Assembly: GCA_028276205.1 (NCBI GenBank)
Contig: JAPYWU010000057.1
Coordinates: 1 to 8,201, forward strand
DNA from: Dictyoglomaceae bacterium
GTDB taxonomy: Bacteria > Dictyoglomota > Dictyoglomia > Dictyoglomales > Dictyoglomaceae
DNA: 8,201 nucleotides
Reading direction: 5' to 3'
Part shown: one piece after another, positions 1-6,846 of the stretch
How positions within the stretch are numbered: position 1 is the first letter of the stretch
Layout of the letters: every line of letters starts with the position of its first letter
Program-made: the position numbers and the translations under genes
The notes under the pieces: generated by a model
The model's input: the letters and a program-made list of their open reading frames with translations, nothing else
Database searches by the model: none
Told to the model about the DNA's origin: nothing

Positions 1-738
1 TTTGTAACATTCTTTGGGCATAGATTTATAATGAAAGGCATTAATAGGGCTGTCTCAAGAACGGGGAAAGAGATGAAAGCCCCTAAAACAGTCTCCATGA
101 TTATTGGTTTTCTTTTATATGGTTTTGGTTTGGCTGTTATTTTGTCTATATGGAATGTTAATTTAACCCCCTATCTCACAGGACTTGGTATATCAGGTGT
201 TGTTTTAGGACTTGCCTTTCAAGAACCTCTTACTAATTTTCTTTCTGGAATACTTGTGCTGGTTACAAGAAAAGTATTTGAGGGAGAGGCAGTAGAAATT
301 GATGGAATAAGTGGAATGGTAGATATAGTGGAAATGAATCATACCAGATTAAAAACCTTTGATGGAAAGATGGTTTATATACCAAATAGAAAAGTATGGT
401 CTGGAATGGTTACTAAATATTGGCCAGGACCTTACCGTAGGTTAAGTTTTGATATAACTGTAGATTATTCTTCTGAGCTCAATAGGGTTATTGAATTATT
501 AAAAAAAGCTATAGATGAAGAGCCATTAGTGATAAAAGATCCACAAGTATCAAATATAGTTACATTTAAAGAGTATGGGAGTTCTGGAATTACTTATACT
601 GTTTATTTTTGGGTAGATAGGGATCATTATTTTGATGCTATAAACTCATTAAGTACAAGAGTAAAGAAAATTTTTGAAGAAAATGGGATTAAAATTCCTT
701 TTATGGTTGTAGATTTGAGGGTAAGTCAAAAAACATAA
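1..738 (+). CDS. MscS-family mechanosensitive ion channel, 5' end outside the window
   Basis: Small-conductance mechanosensitive channel of the inner membrane, which opens under membrane tension to release solutes. The frame is open from base 1, with ten codons before the first visible ATG at 31, so the true start lies upstream and 245 C-terminal residues are visible. Counting from base 1, a hydrophobic helix spans about residues 31-50. The glycine/alanine-rich pore helix typical of MscS TM3 follows at 61-86 (GLGISGVVLGLAFQEPLTNF). Next come the beta domain with its IPNR motif (127-130) and the alpha/beta C-terminal domain (about 145-240). The extra N-terminal helices of the family are missing only because of the window edge. 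The stop is followed after 18 bp by the xylanase start, so the two may share a transcript. The family call is firm; gating properties cannot be read from sequence. Confidence 0.9.
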   Translation, partial: FVTFFGHRFIMKGINRAVSRTGKEMKAPKTVSMIIGFLLYGFGLAVILSIWNVNLTPYLTGLGISGVVLGLAFQEPLTNFLSGILVLVTRKVFEGEAVEIDGISGMVDIVEMNHTRLKTFDGKMVYIPNRKVWSGMVTKYWPGPYRRLSFDITVDYSSELNRVIELLKKAIDEEPLVIKDPQVSNIVTFKEYGSSGITYTVYFWVDRDHYFDAINSLSTRVKKIFEENGIKIPFMVVDLRVSQKT

Positions 739-756
739 AAGGGGAGGTTAGTTTTT

Positions 757-1824
757 ATGAGGTATAACTTTAAACTGTTTCTTCTTTTCCTTTTATTGCT
801 CCTTTCAATATCTACTTTAAAGGAGGTGAGAGCTGTGGAAATCCCTTCGCTTAAGGAAGTGTATAAGGACTATTTTTTAATTGGTGCAGCTGTAAGTAAT
901 TTAAATATTTACAACTACGAGGACCTTCTTAAGAAACATTTTAATAGTTTAACTCCCGAAAATCAAATGAAATGGGAAGTTATTCATCCAAGACCAAATG
1001 TCTACAATTTTAATGATGCTGACGAGATTGTAGATTTTGCTATGAAGAATGGTATGAAGGTTAGGGGACACACATTAGTATGGCATAATCAGACTCCACC
1101 ATGGGTTTTTGCTGGAAAAGATGGTGGTTTAGGAACTAAAGAGGAACTATTAGAGAGATTAAAGGAACATATTAAGGAAGTAGTAGGACATTATAAAGGG
1201 AAAGTTTATGCTTGGGATGTGGTAAATGAAGCATTATCAGATAATCCTTATGAATTTTTAAGAAAAGCACCATGGTATGATATTTGTGGAGAAGAAGTTA
1301 TAGAAAAGGCTTTTATATGGGCACATGAGGTAGATCCGGATGCAAAATTATTCTATAATGATTACAATTTGGAAGATCCTGTAAAAAGAGAGAAAGCATA
1401 TCAGTTGGTGAAAAGATTGAAAGAAAAAGGAGTGCCAATTCATGGTATCGGTATTCAAGGGCATTGGACTTTAAGTTGGCCTACTCCTAAGATGCTTGAA
1501 GACTCAATAAAAAGGTTTTTGGAACTTGGAGTAGAAGTACAGATTACAGAATTTGATATATCAATTTATTACGATAGAAATGAAAATAATAATTTTAAAG
1601 TTCCTCCAGAGGATAGGCTTGAAAAACAGGCTCAACTTTATAAAGAGGCTTTTGCAATATTAAGAAAATACAAGGGGAAAGTCACTGGAGTTACTTTCTG
1701 GGGAGTTGCGGATGATTATACATGGCTTTTCTTCTGGCCTGTAAGAGGGAGAGAGGATTATCCACTTCTTTTTGATAAGAATCACAATCCTAAGAAGGCT
1801 TTTTGGGAAATTGTAAATTTTTAG
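757..1824 (+). CDS. xynA: Secreted GH10 endo-1,4-beta-xylanase
   Basis: Retaining endo-xylanase that cleaves internal beta-1,4 bonds of xylan outside the cell. The 355 residues hold a signal peptide (1-26, leucine-rich core 7-17, likely cut after VRA at 26) and one GH10 TIM barrel (about 30-353), with no binding module. Visible GH10 signatures: PENQMKWE (67-74), GHTLVWH (104-110), DVVNE with the acid/base Glu158, and ITEFD with the nucleophile Glu265. The length is normal for a single-domain enzyme. The ATG at 757 follows GGAGGT (743-748) at 8 nt. The signal peptide's C-region (KEVRA) is unusually charged, and its codons form a perfect internal SD (819-829) ahead of an in-frame GTG at 835, so a cytoplasmic form is possible. 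It closely resembles Dictyoglomus XynA as I remember it; the symbol rests on that. Confidence 0.95.
   Translation: MRYNFKLFLLFLLLLLSISTLKEVRAVEIPSLKEVYKDYFLIGAAVSNLNIYNYEDLLKKHFNSLTPENQMKWEVIHPRPNVYNFNDADEIVDFAMKNGMKVRGHTLVWHNQTPPWVFAGKDGGLGTKEELLERLKEHIKEVVGHYKGKVYAWDVVNEALSDNPYEFLRKAPWYDICGEEVIEKAFIWAHEVDPDAKLFYNDYNLEDPVKREKAYQLVKRLKEKGVPIHGIGIQGHWTLSWPTPKMLEDSIKRFLELGVEVQITEFDISIYYDRNENNNFKVPPEDRLEKQAQLYKEAFAILRKYKGKVTGVTFWGVADDYTWLFFWPVRGREDYPLLFDKNHNPKKAFWEIVNF
819..829 (+). promoter_or_regulatory. Internal perfect Shine-Dalgarno inside the xylanase signal-peptide coding sequence
   Basis: AAAGGAGGTGA matches all eleven bases of the standard anti-SD tail and lies 5 nt before an in-frame GTG (835-837, Val27). 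That is better pairing than the SD of the annotated start at 757. Translation from here would give the catalytic domain without its signal peptide. Whether it is used is inference. Confidence 0.55.
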
Positions 1825-1845
1825 AAATGGAGGAGATTTAAGATA

Positions 1846-2391
1846 ATGTCTCATAAAAGAATTTTTAGATTTTTAATATTTTCTTTAGTTCTGCTGACTA
1901 TTAGTCTTAATCTTACTTTAGCAGATACAAATAAATATGTTAATGAAAAATATGGGTTTTCAATAATTCCACCTGAGGGTTGGGAATTTCAGGACGGTTC
2001 TCCTTATAATTTAGCTGCAATTTTTGTTGGTCCTGCTGATTTAGGTTTTAGAGTTAATTTTAATATTAATATAATTAATATTCCAGAAGATGAGGAAGCT
2101 GTCATAAATGATGAGTTAATATCATCAATCAAGGAAGAATTAAGCTATGTTTCAGAGGAATTAGGAGAGATAGAATTCCAAAATGAGGGTAAAAGAGATG
2201 TGGCAGGATTTGAAGGTTATGAATTAGTTTATCTCATAAAGATAGTAGGAGATGTAGCTATAAAACAAAAGCAAGTTTACTTTATTAAAGATCATAAATT
2301 CTATGTTTTTACTTTTTCTGCTCTTAAAGATACCTTTGATAAATATTTGCCTCTTTTTGAAGATAGCTTGAAAACATTTCAAGTATTGTAA
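1846..2391 (+). CDS. Small secreted PsbP/DUF1795-like protein of unknown function
   Basis: A 181-residue protein with a signal peptide (basic MSHKR start, hydrophobic 6-22, likely cut after TLA at 26). A single domain of the PsbP/Mog1-type alpha/beta fold follows. Its opening (about 31-47) has the family hallmark of tyrosine, Gly-Phe-Ser and then Pro-Glu-Gly-Trp (NEKYGFSIIPPEGWE). The later GYELVY and FYVFTFSA strands and a C-terminal helix ending in LKTFQVL fit the same fold. No lipobox cysteine and no catalytic motif are seen, so it is predicted to be a soluble exported protein. Start: ATG 10 nt after GGAGGAG (1829-1835), only 21 bp after the xylanase stop, so it is probably co-transcribed. 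A role beside the xylanase or the channel is not shown by sequence. The fold assignment is moderately secure; the function is unknown. Confidence 0.75.
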   Translation: MSHKRIFRFLIFSLVLLTISLNLTLADTNKYVNEKYGFSIIPPEGWEFQDGSPYNLAAIFVGPADLGFRVNFNINIINIPEDEEAVINDELISSIKEELSYVSEELGEIEFQNEGKRDVAGFEGYELVYLIKIVGDVAIKQKQVYFIKDHKFYVFTFSALKDTFDKYLPLFEDSLKTFQVL

Positions 2392-2422
2392 AAAAAGGGA
2401 GGGACTAATTTAAGTCCCTCCC
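2390..2422 (-). terminator. Rho-independent terminator for the - strand transporter/SDR operon
   Basis: A perfect 10-bp GC-rich stem pairs 2397-2406 (GGGAGGGACT) with 2413-2422 around a 6-nt loop. Read on the - strand it is followed at once by seven T (A run at 2390-2396), which is a textbook intrinsic terminator 21 bp after the SDR stop. On the + strand the stem is followed by mixed sequence without a T run, so it should terminate the converging xylanase transcript poorly. Confidence 0.9.
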
Positions 2423-2443
2423 TCAAAGATATAATTCATAAAT

Positions 2444-3142
2444 TTACCATGTCATAAGATTTCCTTTATAATCCATATAGATGTTTTTATCATTTACGTC
2501 CCATTCTTTCATAGATAAATTATAAATTCCTTCTGCTGCTTCTTCTGGAGAGATATCTGCATCAGGACCACCCATATCGGTTCTCATCCATCCAGGATGA
2601 ATTGCAAGGACTTTTATACCTTTATTTCTACTATAATTTTGTAATATAGCAGAAAGCATATTTAAGGCTGATTTTGACATACAATAAGCGTATTCTCTAT
2701 CTCTCCAACAATTAGATATACTACCCGCTTCAGAAGATACATTAATAATTAATTTCTTGTTTCCCCTTTCAACTAAAGAGAAGAAGTATTTTAATACTCT
2801 TAAGGGACCTATGGAGTTTATATTCAGTGTTTGTATAGCTTTTTCTATGTCCACATTTTCAATTGTTTTTGTTTTATCTTCTAAATAGACAGCTGCATTG
2901 TTAATTAATATGTCAATGTGGGAGACTTTGCTTTTTACAAATTCAAAAGCATCTTTAACGGAATTTTCATCTGCCACATCCATTTTGTATAATAGGAGAT
3001 TAGGATTATCTTTGATTTTCTCTAAGTGTTCTAAATTTCTGCGATAGGTGGCAATTACATAATCACCTTTTGAAAGATAAAGCTCAGTTAAAGAATAACC
3101 TAAGCCTTTTGAGGCTCCAGTTATTAATACAATATAGGACAT
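2444..3142 (-). CDS. Short-chain dehydrogenase/reductase, sniffer/CsgA (C-factor) type
   Basis: NAD(P)H-dependent cytoplasmic oxidoreductase with a Rossmann fold; substrate unknown. The 232 residues show the cofactor glycine motif TGASKGLG (8-15), DV at 55-56, NNAA (81-84), the active-site Asn109 in NINSIG, Ser137 in NVSSEAG, and Tyr153 and Lys157 in YCMSK. The 16-residue Ser-Tyr spacing and the YAYxxSKSALN context match the sniffer/CsgA subgroup rather than FabG. PGWMRTDMGG (183-192) is the usual subgroup C-terminal motif. All catalytic residues are present. Tyr33-Arg34-Arg35 after the second strand suggest NADPH preference (inference). Start: AAGGAGG (3151-3157) lies 8 nt upstream of the ATG. 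The gene is 61 bp behind the ABC ATPase gene, with no terminator between, so it can be read from the transporter operon and perhaps from its own promoter. Confidence 0.92.
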   Translation of the reverse strand: MSYIVLITGASKGLGYSLTELYLSKGDYVIATYRRNLEHLEKIKDNPNLLLYKMDVADENSVKDAFEFVKSKVSHIDILINNAAVYLEDKTKTIENVDIEKAIQTLNINSIGPLRVLKYFFSLVERGNKKLIINVSSEAGSISNCWRDREYAYCMSKSALNMLSAILQNYSRNKGIKVLAIHPGWMRTDMGGPDADISPEEAAEGIYNLSMKEWDVNDKNIYMDYKGNLMTW

Positions 3143-3179
3143 ACAAAGTTCCTCCTTTAAGTATATATATTTTGTTATT

Positions 3180-3207
3180 ATTTTATCCTATTTTTGAGAG
3201 ATGTTAA
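3180..3207 (-). promoter_or_regulatory. Candidate sigma-70-type promoter for the SDR gene
   Basis: Read on the - strand, TTAACA (3202-3207, 5/6) and TAAAAT (3180-3185, 5/6) are separated by 16 bp. The predicted start near 3173 would leave a leader of about 30 nt. The -35 box overlaps the stop codon of the ATPase gene. In such AT-rich DNA chance matches are common, so this is only a candidate. Confidence 0.4.
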
Positions 3208-4691
3208 ATTATTGCATACTCCATTATAGTTTCTTGAGATATATGTTCCTTAGGTAATTCTGCTGTTATTCTCCCCTTTGAAATTATCAATACTCTATCA
3301 GATAAGGCTAAAATCTCTGGAAGTTCTGAAGAAATAAGTATAATTCCAATACCTTGTTTTGCTAATTCACCTATTAAAGAGTGTATTTCTGCCTTTGCCC
3401 CTACATCTATACCCCTTGTTGGTTCGTCCAATATTAAAACCTTAGGATTTAAGGCAAGCCATTTAGATAAAACCACTTTTTGTTGATTTCCTCCTGATAG
3501 ATTTAATACTTTTTGAAAAATACTTGGGGTTCTAATCTTTAGCCTCTCTACAAAGTGATTTGCTAATTTATATTCTTTTTCTGCTTTTATGATATAGTTT
3601 GGGAATAAAAAGGGTAAAGAAGCAAGAGATATATTCTCATATACAGCCATATTTAAAATAAGTCCTTGTAATTTTCTATCCTCTGGTACTAATCCTATAC
3701 CTAATTTTACCGCATCTTTAGGGGTCCTGATATCTACCTTTTTTCCTTCTAAATATACTTCTCCTGTAGTTTTTGGATCTGCTCCAAAAATTGCTCTAAC
3801 AATCTCTGTTCTTCCAGCACCTACAAGTCCAGCGATGCCTAAAACTTCACCCTTTTTTAAATAAAAAGATATATTATGAATTTTGTTTGATGAAAGATTC
3901 TTTACTTCTAATACTATATCTCCTTTTTCAGTTTCAGGTTTTGGAATAACTCTTATATCTCTTCCTACCATTAATCTTATAACCTCATTATATCTTTCTT
4001 TATCTGCAGGCAATTCTCCTACCTTTTTCCCATCTCTTAAAACAATTATTCTTTCAGCAATTTGGAAGACTTCTTCTAAACGATGGGTTATAAATATAAT
4101 AGAAACACCCTGATTCTTAAGATTCCTTGCAATTTCAAATAATTTTTCTACTTCTTTTCCTGCTAATGCTGAGGTGGGTTCATCCATAATTATTATTTCC
4201 GATTTTAATGCAAGAGCTTTGGCAATTTCTACAATTTGTTGTTGGGCTACTGTAAGATCTCTTACTAAAGTATCGGGAGGTATATCTAAGCCCAGTATTT
4301 CTAATAATTTTTGGGATTCATAGAATGCCTTTTTATAATCAAAAATTTTTATTATTTTACCCTTTTTGGGTTCCTTACCTAAAAAGATATTAGTAGCAAT
4401 ATCTAAATTAGGTGCTAAATTGAATTCTTGATGGATCATGGATATTCCAAGACTTTGGGCTTCGTGAGGTGTTTGAGGATTAATTTCTTTTCCTTTAAAT
4501 ATTATTTTGCCACTATCCTTTTGATATATGCCAGCAAGAATCTTCATGAGGGTAGACTTTCCTGCACCATTTTCACCTACAATTGCTAAAATTTCTCCTT
4601 TATATACTGTTATATTAACATCTGATAGAGCTTGAACTCCTGGGAAACTTTTATATATATTTCTCATCTCTATCAATATCTCTTGGTTCAT
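3204..4691 (-). CDS. CUT2-type sugar ABC importer, duplicated ATP-binding protein (RbsA/MglA/XylG-like)
   Basis: Energises monosaccharide import on the cytoplasmic face. The 495 residues form two nucleotide-binding domains. Domain 1 (about 5-245) has Walker A GENGAGKST (39-47), Q-loop Gln88, signature LTVAQQQ (146-152), Walker B IIIMDEPTSAL with Asp170/Glu171, and His203. Domain 2 (about 257-490) has a degenerate Walker A, GLVGAGRT (288-295, Arg in place of Lys), signature LSGGNQQK (398-405), Walker B LILDEPTRGIDVG, and serine instead of the H-loop histidine (ISSELPE). These losses in the second half are normal in this family, so the protein looks intact. The length is typical. The only plausible ATG lies 11 nt from GGAGGTG (4703-4709), a rather long gap. 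Substrate cannot be told from the ATPase. Confidence 0.96.
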   Translation of the reverse strand: MNQEILIEMRNIYKSFPGVQALSDVNITVYKGEILAIVGENGAGKSTLMKILAGIYQKDSGKIIFKGKEINPQTPHEAQSLGISMIHQEFNLAPNLDIATNIFLGKEPKKGKIIKIFDYKKAFYESQKLLEILGLDIPPDTLVRDLTVAQQQIVEIAKALALKSEIIIMDEPTSALAGKEVEKLFEIARNLKNQGVSIIFITHRLEEVFQIAERIIVLRDGKKVGELPADKERYNEVIRLMVGRDIRVIPKPETEKGDIVLEVKNLSSNKIHNISFYLKKGEVLGIAGLVGAGRTEIVRAIFGADPKTTGEVYLEGKKVDIRTPKDAVKLGIGLVPEDRKLQGLILNMAVYENISLASLPFLFPNYIIKAEKEYKLANHFVERLKIRTPSIFQKVLNLSGGNQQKVVLSKWLALNPKVLILDEPTRGIDVGAKAEIHSLIGELAKQGIGIILISSELPEILALSDRVLIISKGRITAELPKEHISQETIMEYAII

Positions 4692-4717
4692 TTTATAATC
4701 TACACCTCCATTTTATT

Positions 4718-4753
4718 TTAAAGGAGAGGGGTTTTATTACCCCTCTCCTTTAA
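4718..4753 (-). other. Stable intra-operon mRNA hairpin between the binding-protein and ATPase genes
   Basis: Arms 4718-4731 (TTAAAGGAGAGGGG) and 4740-4753 pair perfectly over 14 bp around an 8-nt loop. On the - strand it starts 5 bp after the binding-protein stop and ends about 9 nt before the SD of the ATPase gene. The following bases are T-poor (TTTAAAATAAAATGG), so it is a weak or partial terminator at most. It may protect the 3' end of the binding-protein mRNA. Either would give more binding protein than ATPase, as is common in sugar ABC operons (inference). Confidence 0.7.
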
Positions 4754-4758
4754 TAAAT

Positions 4759-5775
4759 TTACCAACCCTGTACTGGAATTCCTAATTCTTGTAGCTTCTT
4801 TCTATATTGTTCTACTGTAAGAGCTTGTACACTCTTTATGCTCTTTACATATTTATCTCCTGCTACTACATCTACTCCTGTATCAATAATTCTATTTGCA
4901 GGTAACTCTTTAAGGGTTGCATCTATGCCCTTTTGAGCCATCTTAGTAAGTACCTCTACACTCTTGTAACCCATCATATATGGTCTCTGTCCTACAGTTG
5001 CAGCAATAACTCCTTCTTTTATAAGTTGCATGTGTTCAGCTGTAGTATCAAAACATACTATGATTACTTGTCCTACTTTTCCAGCTGATTTTACGGCTTT
5101 TGCTGCAGCTGGTCCGTTAAATGCATATACTCCAAAGAATCCTCTCAAATCTGGATAAGTAAGCAGAGCTTGTTCTGCAAGAGTTACCGCTCTTCCTGTA
5201 TCCTCAAAGTCGCAGAGTGCAGGTTTTGTAACTACTGTAATTCTTTTGTTATTAGCTATACCATCCATGAATCCTCTCATTCTTTCTAAGGAATTCATAG
5301 CAGTAAGTGATCCTGTACCTATTGCTACTTTTCCACTTTTTATTCCTAAGAGATCAGACATTACTAAACCAGCAATTTTTCCAGCTGAGTAGTTATCAGT
5401 TCCAATATATACTAATCTCTTGCTTTGAGGAGCATCAGTGTCTAAGGTGATAACTGGAATGCCTTTTGCCATAGCCTTTTCAATAGTAGGAGCAATAGCT
5501 GTAGGATCGGATGGTGCTATAGCTATTCCATCTACTCCCATAGCGATGAAAGATTCCATTTGAGAAATCTGTGCTGGAATGTCTTCTTTTTGAGGTACAA
5601 AGAATGTGGCTTTAACTCCTAAATCTTGGGCTGCTTTCTTTACTCCCAATTCTACTTCTGCCCAATAAGGATGTACAGATTTTCCTATAACTGCTATGTG
5701 TATATCTTTTGAAAATCCTGTAGAGAATATGAAAGGAAAGGCTAAAATCAATAAAATAACAAGCAACTTACGCAT
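4759..5775 (-). CDS. Periplasmic-type sugar-binding protein of the CUT2 ABC importer (RbsB-like, Peripla_BP_4)
   Basis: Extracytoplasmic receptor that delivers a monosaccharide to the permease. The 338 residues carry a signal peptide (1-22: MRK, hydrophobic 4-18, cut near GFS). No lipobox cysteine is present, so it is a free protein rather than a lipoprotein. Two Rossmann-like lobes follow. Aligned by eye with RbsB, likely ligand contacts are the HPYW region (35-38), Asp112 in LDTDAP, Arg165 in ERMRGF, Asn220 in YAFNGP, Asp243 in CFDTT and Gln263 in VGQRPY. All are in place, so it should bind a pyranose or similar sugar; which one is not decidable. IGTDNYSAGK (124-133) is a family motif. Start: ATG 8 nt after AGGGGGG (5784-5790). 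The 93-bp gap from the permease gene holds an unused SD. A hairpin follows the stop. Confidence 0.95.
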   Translation of the reverse strand: MRKLLVILLILAFPFIFSTGFSKDIHIAVIGKSVHPYWAEVELGVKKAAQDLGVKATFFVPQKEDIPAQISQMESFIAMGVDGIAIAPSDPTAIAPTIEKAMAKGIPVITLDTDAPQSKRLVYIGTDNYSAGKIAGLVMSDLLGIKSGKVAIGTGSLTAMNSLERMRGFMDGIANNKRITVVTKPALCDFEDTGRAVTLAEQALLTYPDLRGFFGVYAFNGPAAAKAVKSAGKVGQVIIVCFDTTAEHMQLIKEGVIAATVGQRPYMMGYKSVEVLTKMAQKGIDATLKELPANRIIDTGVDVVAGDKYVKSIKSVQALTVEQYRKKLQELGIPVQGW

Positions 5776-5853
5776 TTTTTATTCCCCCCTGTTCATTTTT
5801 TTTAATTTAAGGTTCAGAAATTTTTAGATTAAAAATGACTTGAGAAAAATTTT

Positions 5854-5863
5854 CACCTCCCTT
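5854..5863 (-). promoter_or_regulatory. Orphan Shine-Dalgarno-like sequence after the permease stop
   Basis: On the - strand AAGGGAGGTG lies just after the permease stop, about 80 nt before the binding-protein ATG. It fits the anti-SD well, but no gene follows. The only nearby frame (a GTG within the motif itself, or ATT shortly after) ends after about ten codons. It could serve a leader peptide, be a remnant of a lost gene, or be chance. Confidence 0.3.
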
Positions 5864-5868
5864 CTAAC

Positions 5869-6819
5869 TTATGGCTTTTTCTTTTTCCTCCAGATATCTA
5901 AGGTTACTGCTGTAACAATGACAAGTCCCATTACCACATCATGCCAATAAGAAGATATCTCTAATAGAATTAGTCCATTGTAAATAACTGACATTATGGT
6001 GGCACCTATAATAGTACCAAGAATAGTACCTTCACCACCTGATAAGGATGTTCCACCTATAACAGCTGCAGCAATAGCACTTAGTTCATAGCCTCCTCCT
6101 ACTCCTGCCTGTCCCTGACTTAGTCTTGATGCAATTATTATTCCTGTTACTCCTGCAAGAAAGGAGCCAAAGATATAAGTATATATTCGAATTTTATCCA
6201 CATCTATTCCAGAGAGTCTTGCCGCTTCAATATTTCCACCAATTGCATATAAATTTCTTCCAAGAACGGTATATTTAGTGATGAAAAAGGAAAGAAGAGT
6301 GAAAACAATAAGAATTATTAATGGAAAGGGTATTCCTAAAATTTCACCTTGCCCTATAAAGAAGAATTTTTCTGGAAGGCCTATTATAGGCCAACCCTTT
6401 GTTATTACAGATGCAAGCCCTCTTGCAGCTGTTAATGTTCCCAGAGTTATTATGAAAGGTGGTACATTAAGTTTTGTAACAAAAAAACCATGCCATAAAC
6501 CTATGATAGAGGACATTAAAAGAACTAATAAGATGGAGATGTACATATCAATTCCGTTTTTCATAAATAAAGCTACTAAAACTCCAGTTAAGGCTACTAA
6601 AGACCCTACAGAAAGATCTATACCTCCTCCAATAATAATAAGAGTTTCACCTATAGCTAAGAGACCATATATAGCTACTTGCCTTGCTATTACTTGTAGG
6701 TTAAAGGGAGTTATAAATTTTGGATTGAGAATGGTTATAAATACACAAAGTACAATTAGAGCAATGAGAATGTTAAACTCCTTGAAGAATCCCCTTTTTC
6801 TTTGTTTTTCTGTTTTAAT
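5869..6819 (-). CDS. CUT2-type sugar ABC importer permease (RbsC-like), start codon apparently ATT
   Basis: Membrane channel subunit, expected to act as a homodimer with the neighbouring ATPase and binding protein. From 6819 it has 316 residues, the usual RbsC length, with about eight to ten hydrophobic segments. Family motifs: ILNPKFITP (30-38), GGGIDLSVGS (64-73), PPFIITLGTL (120-129), the EAA-like loop EAARLSGI (198-205), and AVIGGTSLSGGEGT near the C-terminal third. The first in-frame ATG, at 6564, is residue 86 and would delete the first helices and the IDLSVGS motif. Between the in-frame stop at 6823-6825 and 6564 no ATG, GTG or TTG occurs. ATT at 6817-6819 lies 5 nt behind a near-perfect SD (6825-6836) and gives the basic N-terminus expected of the family. 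A start-codon mutation or sequencing error is the alternative. First gene of the operon. Confidence 0.93.
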   Translation of the reverse strand: MKTEKQRKRGFFKEFNILIALIVLCVFITILNPKFITPFNLQVIARQVAIYGLLAIGETLIIIGGGIDLSVGSLVALTGVLVALFMKNGIDMYISILLVLLMSSIIGLWHGFFVTKLNVPPFIITLGTLTAARGLASVITKGWPIIGLPEKFFFIGQGEILGIPFPLIILIVFTLLSFFITKYTVLGRNLYAIGGNIEAARLSGIDVDKIRIYTYIFGSFLAGVTGIIIASRLSQGQAGVGGGYELSAIAAAVIGGTSLSGGEGTILGTIIGATIMSVIYNGLILLEISSYWHDVVMGLVIVTAVTLDIWRKKKKP

Positions 6820-6824
6820 GCTTT

Positions 6825-6836
6825 ATCACCCCTTTT
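6825..6836 (-). promoter_or_regulatory. Very strong Shine-Dalgarno that places the permease start at ATT
   Basis: On the - strand AAAAGGGGTGAT can pair with the anti-SD tail over about eleven bases, with one G:U. It ends 5 nt before ATT (6817-6819). The permease frame has stops TGA TAA overlapping and following it, so the start cannot lie further upstream. Confidence 0.8.
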
Positions 6837-6846
6837 AAAAAAGATT

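Noticed and set aside
1660..1854. 64-codon - strand frame over the end of the xylanase gene
   Set aside because: Antisense to the conserved GH10 C-terminus and without initiation signals.
3883..4113. Open frame on the + strand within the ABC ATPase gene
   Set aside because: Antisense to a well-conserved ATPase domain, with no ribosome site and no family resemblance.
5818..5853. Inverted AAATTTTT/AAAAATTT arms in the gap before the binding-protein gene
   Set aside because: Only A-T pairs with a loop near 19 nt and no T run; too weak to call a terminator, especially in a thermophile.
5869..6564. Permease starting at the ATG at 6564 (231 residues)
   Set aside because: It would lose the first helices and the conserved GGGIDLSVGS motif that are intact and in frame upstream.
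6278..6838. A 186-codon + strand open frame opposite the permease gene
   Set aside because: It mirrors the conserved permease codons, has no SD or recognisable domain, and would overlap the operon promoter side; a shadow frame.
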